From assembly GCA_003557605.1 (NCBI GenBank), contig PWNW01000377.1:1-7542 (forward strand): a DNA stretch of 7,542 bases, in the 5' to 3' direction. Below, in pieces: positions 1 to 5,621 of this stretch. The first letter of the stretch is position 1. Each line of letters opens with the position of its first letter. The translations under genes and the position numbers were made by a program. This stretch comes from Spirochaetaceae bacterium. GTDB lineage: Bacteria; Spirochaetota; Spirochaetia; PWKH01. A model generated the notes under the pieces. The model made no database searches, was not told the DNA's origin, and saw nothing but the letters and a program-made list of their open reading frames with translations.

Positions 1-490
1 CAATAATCATCTGCCGTGCCGCTTCAAGATAGGGGACCGATTCGATATCGCCGACGGGGCCTCCGATCTCAATGCTCGTGACCTCCGCATCGGGTTTTTT
101 CCCAACAGCAAAGATGCGGTGCTTGATTTCGTCGGTGATATGGGGAATGATCTGCACCGTTCTTCCCAGGTATCGGCCTTCCCGTTCCTTTTTGATCACC
201 TCCTGGTACACCTGACCGGTGGTGATGGAGTTCTCCCGGGTGATTTCGACATTGGTGAACCGTGCATAGTTTCCCAGGTCGAGGTCGGTCTCAAACCCGT
301 CCCGGGTGACATAGACCTCTCCATGCTGGTAGGGGCTCATGGTCCCTGCGTCGACGTTCAGATAGGGATCAATCTTGATCATCTGAACCTTCAGTCCGTG
401 GCTCTCCAGAAGGTTTGCCAGCGAGGTTGCCGCTAGGCCCTTGCCGAGACTGGAGCAGACTCCGCCGCTGAAAAATATGTATCTGTTCAT
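1..490 (-). CDS. pyrG: CTP synthase, N-terminal part (runs off the window)
   Basis: CTP synthase makes CTP from UTP, ATP and glutamine, the last step of pyrimidine nucleotide synthesis in the cytoplasm. The first 163 residues are visible and belong to the amidoligase (synthetase) domain; the glutamine amidotransferase half lies beyond base 1. The start MNRYIFFSGG leads into the P-loop SSLGKG (Lys17), then KIDPYLNVDAGTMSPYQHGE (from Lys39), TDLDLGNY (Asp71, equivalent to Mg-binding Asp72 of the E. coli enzyme) and EIGGPVGDIES (Glu141, equivalent to Glu140). The family is usually about 535-550 residues, so roughly 30% is seen. The ATG at 488-490 gives the normal family N-terminus. No Shine-Dalgarno precedes it; a promoter lies only 8 bases upstream. 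It is the last visible gene of a minus-strand run, 45 bases after rseC. Two positions differ from the usual sequence: Cys12 for Val/Leu in GGVVSS, and Pro145 for Thr in GGTVGDIE. Confidence 0.97.
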   Translation of the reverse strand, partial: MNRYIFFSGGVCSSLGKGLAATSLANLLESHGLKVQMIKIDPYLNVDAGTMSPYQHGEVYVTRDGFETDLDLGNYARFTNVEITRENSITTGQVYQEVIKKEREGRYLGRTVQIIPHITDEIKHRIFAVGKKPDAEVTSIEIGGPVGDIESVPYLEAARQMII

Positions 491-498
491 GCAGTACT

Positions 499-527
499 AT
501 TATAGGGAGGAGCCGCCGTTTGGGCAA
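499..527 (-). promoter_or_regulatory. pyrG promoter, very close to the start codon
   Basis: On the minus strand there is a -35-like TTGCCC (522-527), a 17-base spacer and a perfect TATAAT (499-504). Only 8 bases (AGTACTGC) separate the -10 box from the pyrG ATG at 490. Transcription would therefore start about 0-2 bases before the ATG, giving a leaderless or nearly leaderless mRNA, which agrees with the absence of a Shine-Dalgarno. An imperfect palindrome centred on GCAATTGC (524-531) overlaps the -35 box and could be an operator. pyrG may also be reached by readthrough from the genes upstream. Confidence 0.6.
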
Positions 528-535
528 TTGCAAAC

Positions 536-958
536 CTAGGGAGACAGCTGTTTTTTTATGATCCTGATGATCTCCGGCTGACTTCGAGTTTTCTGGACCC
601 TCCCATAGCCGTAGGCGATGAGAAACCCTGCTGCAAGGCCGAGAAATCCTCCAAGTGCGTTGACCAGTTCGCTCTCAGCAGCAAACAGCCGTGATGATGC
701 CAGGTATCCTGCCCCGAAGGTGATCAGCGGAAGCATCATCACCATGAACCCGGAAAACATGGTCTTTCCCGGAGGAAGGTATATTTCAACATCATCTCCG
801 TGGGCAATGTCCAGTCCGCTGGAATTCACTGCGGTAAACTGCTTTCCCTGGACATTGCAGAAACCCTTTCCTGCGCAGGATGCGCATGAGCCGCCGTCCA
901 TGCAGGCGACGGTAATAATATCTTGAGAGCAGTCAATGACTCGTGCCTGTTCTTTCAT
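536..958 (-). CDS. rseC: RseC/MucC-family membrane protein (SoxR-reducing system type)
   Basis: This 140-residue inner-membrane protein matches the RseC family. In E. coli RseC works with the Rsx/Rnf electron-transfer complex to keep SoxR reduced and also affects sigma-E signalling. The N-terminal cytoplasmic part carries the family cysteine cluster Cys25-x2-Cys28-x5-Cys34, with another Cys at 19, thought to hold a metal or iron-sulphur centre. Two membrane helices follow, about residues 68-87 (FMVMMLPLITFGAGYL) and 101-119 (ALGGFLGLAAGFLIAYGYG), and then a basic tail. Length and layout are typical. Its ATG overlaps the stop of the upstream YmdB-like gene in an ATGA, and no good Shine-Dalgarno is at the right distance, so its translation is probably coupled to that gene. 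No rnf/rsx or soxR gene is in the window, so the electron donor and target are unknown. Confidence 0.85.
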   Translation of the reverse strand: MKEQARVIDCSQDIITVACMDGGSCASCAGKGFCNVQGKQFTAVNSSGLDIAHGDDVEIYLPPGKTMFSGFMVMMLPLITFGAGYLASSRLFAAESELVNALGGFLGLAAGFLIAYGYGRVQKTRSQPEIIRIIKKQLSP

Positions 959-1758
959 ATCGGTTCTTCTCCCTCCACGGGATATCGGAACGATTCAATT
1001 GAGGAGGCTTTGCCGTCCTGTTCCACCTCAATTACTACGCCCTGCAGTTCCATCTCCTCCCAGGCATCTTCTGAACGTTCAGGAATCTGGGTCAGGAACT
1101 TTCTGATCTCAATGGAAGGTTCAAGCCCCCCGACGCTGGCAATGCTTCCGCATCGGCCGTTGTCGGTGATCACCGCTGTGTGTTTCGGGAATATACGTGC
1201 ATCGGCGGTAAGCACCTTTGCATGGGTTCCCACCACTGCCGATACCGTTCCGTCGGCATGGAAGAACATGGAGTTCTTTTCTGCAGTAGTGGCGGCATGG
1301 AACTGCAGGAATATTATGGGGGTGATCTCCCTGATGCGCTCCAGCAGGGCGGGAAGCAGGGAGAATGGGTTGCTTAAGTGGACCCGTGAGAAATCGGACT
1401 GGCCCAGGAGGTTCACCACCGCAATGGTTCCCAACCGGGTTTCGTAGGTCCTCCATCCTCTTCCGGGGACCGACGGCGGGTAGTTGGCGGGGCGTATCAT
1501 TGAGGATGCCTTTGCCATATGACCCACCATATCCTTCTTGTAGAAGCTTTTTTCACCGGTGGTGATTGCATCAATGCCCAGCTTGTTCAGGTATACTGCA
1601 TGGTTCTTTCCCAGCCCGAATCCTCCGGTGGCCCCTTCTCCGTTGGCAATGACAAAGTCGATGCGGTTCTCTTCACAGAAGCGCTTGAGGCTCTTCTTGA
1701 TGCAGTAGACCCCCGATTTCCCTACAATTTCTCCCAGACTCAATATTCGCAATCCCAT
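955..1758 (-). CDS. YmdB-like calcineurin-fold phosphoesterase with altered metal site
   Basis: This 267-residue protein aligns along its whole length with the YmdB/TIGR00282 family. Bacillus YmdB is a cyclic-nucleotide phosphodiesterase that controls biofilm and motility choices. Shared signatures are ILSLGEIVG at the N-terminus, IANGEG (residues 37-42), RPANYP (89-94), FHAATTAEK (153-161), VVGTHAKV (175-182) and ITDNGRCGS (197-205). The metal-binding residues are heavily changed. Asp8 of YmdB is Glu10 here, Asn40 is Gly42, Asn67-His68 is Glu69-Lys70, and His177 is Lys181. Glu41, His154 and His179 remain (numbering of YmdB from memory). The classic two-metal chemistry is therefore doubtful, although the fold and length are intact, so this is a divergent, functioning gene and not decay. 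The ATG at 1756-1758 has no Shine-Dalgarno and lies 6 bases from a -10 box. The gene is coupled to rseC by a 4-base overlap and diverges from the glycoside hydrolase. Confidence 0.88.
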   Translation of the reverse strand: MGLRILSLGEIVGKSGVYCIKKSLKRFCEENRIDFVIANGEGATGGFGLGKNHAVYLNKLGIDAITTGEKSFYKKDMVGHMAKASSMIRPANYPPSVPGRGWRTYETRLGTIAVVNLLGQSDFSRVHLSNPFSLLPALLERIREITPIIFLQFHAATTAEKNSMFFHADGTVSAVVGTHAKVLTADARIFPKHTAVITDNGRCGSIASVGGLEPSIEIRKFLTQIPERSEDAWEEMELQGVVIEVEQDGKASSIESFRYPVEGEEPI

Positions 1759-1764
1759 ACTGCT

Positions 1765-1793
1765 AATGTACAGAGCTTTTAATCGGTGGACAA
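1765..1793 (-). promoter_or_regulatory. Putative promoter of the YmdB-like/rseC pair
   Basis: On the minus strand TTGTCC (1788-1793, 4 of 6 consensus) is separated by 17 bases from TACATT (1765-1770, 4 of 6). Only 6 bases (AGCAGT) lie between the -10 and the ATG at 1758, so the predicted start of transcription falls on or next to the start codon. No Shine-Dalgarno is present. The layout closely matches that of pyrG. The boxes are weaker than those of pyrG, so the call is moderate. Confidence 0.45.
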
Positions 1794-1804
1794 CCCCCTG
1801 AGAT

Positions 1805-1816
1805 TATGATAGAGGG
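1805..1816 (+). promoter_or_regulatory. -10-like box and ribosome binding site of the GH3 gene
   Basis: The purine-rich AGAGGG (1811-1816) lies 5 bases before the ATG at 1822 and supports that start. TATGAT (1805-1810) just upstream resembles a -10 box. The best -35-like sequence, TGGACA (1787-1792), is only 12 bases away, which is too close, so the promoter part is weak. The 63-base divergent gap leaves little room for another promoter. Confidence 0.35.
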
Positions 1817-1821
1817 ATAGG

Positions 1822-3921
1822 ATGAAGCATGACTGGAAGCGAAGACTGCTGCAGAGGCTCTTCACCGGTGCCATGGCCATGTATAAGCAGGATGTTCCCG
1901 CAGATCATGATGCAGGGTTCCCTGATCCTGATTTCCTGCTTTCCCGGATGACTCTGGTGGAAAAAATCCGCATCTTAGGCGGCGTGGACGATCTTGCAGT
2001 TCCTGGAATTCCCAGACTTTCCATACCAAAGGTTTGGATGAGCGATGCCTCCAGCGGGGTACGATGCTTCAAGCAGGCCACGGCGTTTCCGGCGGGGATC
2101 ATGCTTGCTGCATTGTGGGACCGCAGTCTCATATACCAGGTCGGCTCCGCAATAGCGGATGAATGCAGGGCCCAGGGGATATCGGTAATTCTCGGACCGG
2201 GGGTTAATATCGCCAGGGTCCCGGTATGCGGGAGAAATTTTGAATATTTCGGAGAGGACCCCTTCCTCGCCGGTGATATGGCAGTCTCCTACATTCGCGG
2301 AGTACAGGAACGGGGAGTCATGGCGGTGGCGAAGCATTTTGCCTGCAACAATTCTGAATTTGACCGGCATAAGTCAAATTCAGTGGTTGACGCTAAAACC
2401 CTTCATGAAATATATCTTGCTCCCTTTGAACATGCGGTCATCAGGGGATCGGTGAACGGGGTGATGACTTCCTACAACCAGATCAACGGAATATACGGTG
2501 CGCAGCATCCCTATCTCCTTGATGAGGTGCTGAGAACAGCATGGGGATTTTCCGGAGTTGTCATATCTGACTGGAATTCTCTCTATCATACCGAAGCAGC
2601 TGTTCACCACGGTGTTGATATCGAAATGCCAAAGGCCCGGAAGATGACCGTCAGGAAGGTGAAGCGTGCGCTGCGTTCCGGCAGGATCACCGAAGATATG
2701 ATAGACCGCAAGGTCCGCAGGATCCTGACGGTCTGCAGCGCCAGCGAATTCTACTCATCCGTAAAGGATGAAAGCCGGGGACTTAATACTGAAAAGCATC
2801 GTGCTCTGGCCCTCAAGGCGGCGGAGTCTTCTGTGGTTCTGCTGAAAAACCGTAACAGCACCCTCCCCATGAAGAAGGGATGTACCGTATCAGTGCTGGG
2901 GCGGTGCGCAGTCAATACCCCCACCGGAGGGGGCGGTTCAAGCTTCGTGCCCGTTGTCTCCGGCCCCGGGATAGCCGAAGCCCTGGAAGGGGAGGGGTTC
3001 AGGGTGCTCAGGGATGATTCAGACGACTCGATATCATCATCGGATTATGTGGTCGTTGCAGCAGGTTTTGACCGGTTCTATGAAAGCGAAGCCTACGACA
3101 GACCCTACAGGCTCCTTGAGGAGGATCTGCTTGCCCTTGACCGTGCATGCAGGATCAACAGCAAGGTCATTGTCATGATCCATGCAGGGGGAGATGTGGA
3201 AACCTCATCATGGATTGACAAGGTGCAGGCAGTAATCTTCACAGGATATTTAGGCATGCACCGGGGAACAGCCCCTGCCCGGGTTCTTTCAGGTGCCGTT
3301 AATCCGTCGGGAAAGCTTCCCTTCACCATGGCAAGACAGCTGGATGATCATGGGGCTATGAAGGGATACCCTGCTGCTCCCTGGAATATTAGCTTTGTTC
3401 GGGTAATCGGTCCCCAGGGGAATCCCCGTATCCGAAAGCCCAGGACGCTGGAATATCAGGAGGGGGTATTTGTCGGGTACCGGTGGTTTGACGAGATGAA
3501 CCTGAGTCCTCAGTTCCCCTTCGGCCACGGTCTTTCCTATACCGACTTTGAGATCACAGAAGCTGAAGCAGCCCCTCTTCAGGCAAAGGCGGGAAGCAAT
3601 GCCCTCACCGATCCCCCCATAGTTACGGTGTCCTGCAGGATCACCAACACCGGTGACCGTGCAGGAGCCCAGGTGGTGCAGCTCTATGTTCATGAAAAAA
3701 CCCCTAAAACTGCAAGACCGGAACAGGAACTCAAGGGGTTTGAGAAAATCTTCCTGTATCCGGGTGAATCCCGCACCGCTGCAGTTGAACTCAATACCCG
3801 TGCATTCATGCATCACGACGGACAGCAATGGGCCCTGAATCCAGGAGTTTTTGAGCTGAGAATCGGCACAAGCTCCCGGGAAATACACCATAGGATGGAA
3901 GTGCATATAATTGATTCGTGA
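1822..3921 (+). CDS. Glycoside hydrolase family 3 (beta-glucosidase type)
   Basis: This complete 699-residue GH3 enzyme is expected to release a terminal beta-linked sugar with retention of configuration; the exact substrate cannot be read from sequence. The N-terminal barrel (about residues 35-305) has LLSRMTLVEKI, MSDASSGVR (Asp75, substrate contact), CGRNFEYFGEDP (136-147), KHFACNN (Lys171-His172) and GVVISDW with the probable nucleophile Asp250. The alpha/beta sandwich (about 325-555) has ALKAAESSVVLLKN and ESEAYDR, whose Glu423 aligns with the acid/base of bacterial enzymes such as Thermotoga Bgl3B, then NPSGKLPFT. A fibronectin-III-like domain (about 575-690) ends it. No PA14 insert is present. 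The N-terminus is basic with no credible signal peptide, so the enzyme is probably cytoplasmic and acts on imported oligosaccharides. The usual QEGG stretch before the NPSGKLP motif is replaced by GMHRG. No transporter or regulator gene accompanies it. The stop lies 6 bases before the tRNA promoter, with no terminator between. Confidence 0.95.
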   Translation: MKHDWKRRLLQRLFTGAMAMYKQDVPADHDAGFPDPDFLLSRMTLVEKIRILGGVDDLAVPGIPRLSIPKVWMSDASSGVRCFKQATAFPAGIMLAALWDRSLIYQVGSAIADECRAQGISVILGPGVNIARVPVCGRNFEYFGEDPFLAGDMAVSYIRGVQERGVMAVAKHFACNNSEFDRHKSNSVVDAKTLHEIYLAPFEHAVIRGSVNGVMTSYNQINGIYGAQHPYLLDEVLRTAWGFSGVVISDWNSLYHTEAAVHHGVDIEMPKARKMTVRKVKRALRSGRITEDMIDRKVRRILTVCSASEFYSSVKDESRGLNTEKHRALALKAAESSVVLLKNRNSTLPMKKGCTVSVLGRCAVNTPTGGGGSSFVPVVSGPGIAEALEGEGFRVLRDDSDDSISSSDYVVVAAGFDRFYESEAYDRPYRLLEEDLLALDRACRINSKVIVMIHAGGDVETSSWIDKVQAVIFTGYLGMHRGTAPARVLSGAVNPSGKLPFTMARQLDDHGAMKGYPAAPWNISFVRVIGPQGNPRIRKPRTLEYQEGVFVGYRWFDEMNLSPQFPFGHGLSYTDFEITEAEAAPLQAKAGSNALTDPPIVTVSCRITNTGDRAGAQVVQLYVHEKTPKTARPEQELKGFEKIFLYPGESRTAAVELNTRAFMHHDGQQWALNPGVFELRIGTSSREIHHRMEVHIIDS

Positions 3922-3926
3922 ACTTA

Positions 3927-3954
3927 TTGACTTTTTTCCTGTGATAAGTATAGT
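3927..3954 (+). promoter_or_regulatory. tRNA-Leu promoter
   Basis: TTGACT (3927-3932, 5 of 6 consensus), a 16-base spacer and TATAGT (3949-3954, 5 of 6) place the transcription start near 3961, about 5 bases before the mature tRNA 5' end. This is one of the strongest promoters in the window, as expected for a stable RNA. Confidence 0.75.
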
Positions 3955-3965
3955 ATCAGACGAAA

Positions 3966-4049
3966 GCCCGGATGGTGAAATTGGTAGACACGCTAGGTTC
4001 AGGGTCTAGTGGCCTTACGGCTGTGGAGGTTCAAATCCTCTTCCGGGCA
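3966..4049 (+). tRNA. tRNA-Leu (anticodon CAG)
   Basis: An 84-base tRNA with a long variable arm, as expected of class II leucine tRNAs. The acceptor GCCCGGA (3966-3972) pairs with TCCGGGC (4042-4048), and the discriminator base is A (4049). The D-loop contains AAATTGGTAGA. The anticodon stem CTAGG/TCTAG closes the loop TTCAGGG, giving anticodon CAG (4000-4002), which reads CUG codons. The T-arm is GGAGG-TTCAAAT-CCTCT (4025-4041). The next bases are ACA, so CCA is not encoded and must be added enzymatically. The gene has its own promoter and terminator. It marks the change from the GC-richer left side to the AT-richer right side. Confidence 0.97.
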
Positions 4050-4071
4050 ACATTTTACCATATATAGAATT

Positions 4072-4120
4072 AAAGAGCTCCCTGCCTGCGTAAAATCAAC
4101 TGCAGAACGGGGGCTTTTTT
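4072..4120 (+). terminator. Rho-independent terminator of tRNA-Leu
   Basis: AGCTCCC (4076-4082) pairs with GGGGGCT (4109-4115), including one G-U pair, and is followed by a run of six T (4115-4120). The preceding AAAG (4072-4075) can pair with the T-run and extend the stem. The 26-base loop can form a small inner CTGC/GCAG stem. It sits 23 bases after the tRNA. Confidence 0.65.
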
Positions 4121-4214
4121 ATGGCAAAAACCCAAATTGTGAACTAAGTGTGACGATTTTTTTAACATCATATTGTTTTAAAAACTACCCGGCACAAGAA
4201 AGTCAACTGAATGA

Positions 4215-5432
4215 GGTTGCTTTAACTGCTGCTGGCTTTTTCTTCCAGAAACATTCAGTTTCATTGCTCAGAAGACTTCTAAGGGATTACCAAAAAACGG
4301 TAGAGAAGCGAAAAAACGCTTAAGTTATATTGATTTTTCAGATGACCGATTGGATTTTCTTAGAACCGAAGAATCTGATCCGACTGTAATTGCTGATACG
4401 TACTATGGAATGTATCCTGAAAAGCACGGGCAGCGGACCTACTTCTTTTTTGATGAGCTTCAATATGTGAACCAATGGGCGCAGTTCATCAACAGGATAC
4501 AGACTACAGAAAACTGTGAGGTGTATATTACCGGTTCATCTGCAAAACTGCTTTCGAAAGAAATAGCGACTGAACTTGGCGGCAGAACCTGCACCTGGGA
4601 AATGTTTCCGTTCTCCTTCCGTGAATTCCTCAGGGCTAACAGCAAGCCAGAATCCATATCTGATATTTCCAGCAGAGATGAGATTATCGGTGCTTTTGGG
4701 GATTATGTCACAAAGGGAGGAATGCCTGAACGGCTTCTTCTGCCGAGGGAGGCAATGGCTGCATTATATTTCCAAAATCTGGTTAATGATGTTTTTACCA
4801 GGGACATCATGCTTAGGTATAATACTCAGCATCCTGTTCAACTGAAAAGACTTGTACAGATGCTGATGACCAGCTGTTCACGACTTTTCTCTGTGAATAA
4901 ACTGAAACAGCGCCTTGCGGGGGAAAGAAACAAACTGTCGCATGAATTGATACGTGATTATATTGACAAGATAATAGATTGCTATCTGCTGTTTACTGTT
5001 CCGATTCGCTCATACAACACGGCAGTTCAAGCGGTAAACCCGAAGAAGGTCTATTGTGTTGACCATGCAATGGCACAGGCGTTTTCACGAGCAACCTCTG
5101 ACAATAATAGGTTTGCTTTGGAAAACATGATCTTTGTGGAGCTCAGACGAACCATGGAGCATGTATATTACTATAAAACCGCTCATGGTGATGAAATCGA
5201 TTTTGCAGTTGGACCTGATTCTGACTTGCGTTTGATTCAGGTTTGCTGGGAACTGGGAGGGCAGGAGAAGACGAGAGATCGTGAAATTGGAGCTCTTCTT
5301 AATGGAATGAAGGAATTAGAACTTCAAGAATCTTGGCTGGTGACAGCATATGAAGAGGAAGAAGTCAAAGATGAGAAAACAGGCAGAATGATTCATGTAG
5401 TTCCTGCGTATAAGTGGCTGCTCCAGACATAG
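4215..5432 (+). pseudogene. Headless AAA_14/DUF4143-type ATPase remnant
   Basis: The open frame resembles bacterial AAA_14 + DUF4143 ATPases, a common accessory family of uncertain function and usually about 400-450 residues. Taking the TTG at 4350 as residue 1, it shows Walker B TYFFFDELQ (Asp35-Glu36), VYITGSSAKLLSKEIAT (58-74), GGR (77-79), FPFSFREFL (85-93), GGMPE (117-121) and a C-terminal DUF4143 region with GDEIDFAV and LIQVCWELG. The N-terminal part with the Walker A (GxxxxGKT/S) is missing. Family-like sequence (RLSYIDFSDDRL) continues upstream of the TTG to a stop at 4212-4214, yet this stretch has no ATG or GTG and no ribosome binding site. An overlapping frame ending at 4323 reads NEVALTAAGFF...LLRRLLRDY, faintly like a worn P-loop segment, so a frameshift plus decay is possible. 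Nothing else recognisable lies in 4121-4214. The C-terminal 360 residues are uninterrupted, so decay is recent, or a short product is still made from the TTG. Confidence 0.7.
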
Positions 5433-5454
5433 GTTCCAACTTGGTGTAATTCTT

Positions 5455-5489
5455 TAATCTCCCATAGGATGCTCTATAATGGGAGATTA
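5455..5489. terminator. 11-bp perfect inverted repeat between convergent ATPase genes
   Basis: TAATCTCCCAT (5455-5465) and ATGGGAGATTA (5479-5489) are exact reverse complements around a 13-base loop. The position, 22 bases after the plus-strand ATPase stop and before the end of the minus-strand ATPase, suits a terminator. Only a weak T-rich stretch (TTATTAG) follows on the plus strand and none on the minus strand, so it may instead be an RNA-stabilising hairpin or a protein site. Confidence 0.45.
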
Positions 5490-5558
5490 TTAGGTTGCCA
5501 TGTAAGACAAATCAGTACTCAATATAGGACTGTCAGGGGAAACCTGCTGTGACGAATT

Positions 5559-5571
5559 GTGCAGTCTGCAC
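5559..5571. repeat. Short palindrome GTGCAG-T-CTGCAC
   Basis: A perfect 6+1+6 palindrome lies in the 132-base stretch between the 5455-5489 hairpin and the end of the minus-strand ATPase. No T-run follows on either strand. The surrounding bases 5490-5621 contain no gene or other feature I can support. Chance is a fair explanation. Confidence 0.25.
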
Positions 5572-5621
5572 TGTACTGGTCTTGAGGACAGGAATTCCCA
5601 ACATGAATACAGCATTGGCTT

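Noticed and set aside
1455..1467. 13-base direct match (ATCCTCTTCCGGG) to the tRNA-Leu 3' end at 4035-4047, as a possible attachment-site repeat
   Set aside because: It lies inside the YmdB-like coding sequence and encodes the conserved PGRG segment; 13 bases is short, and the segment between would be ordinary core genes.
3289..3906. 205-residue minus-strand open frame inside the GH3 gene
   Set aside because: It is the shadow of a clearly conserved GH3 reading frame, with no family resemblance of its own.
4009..4323. 104-residue plus-strand frame starting inside tRNA-Leu as an independent gene
   Set aside because: Its start lies within the tRNA and it runs through the terminator; only its last part (about 4200-4320) is of interest, as a possible relic of the ATPase N-terminus.
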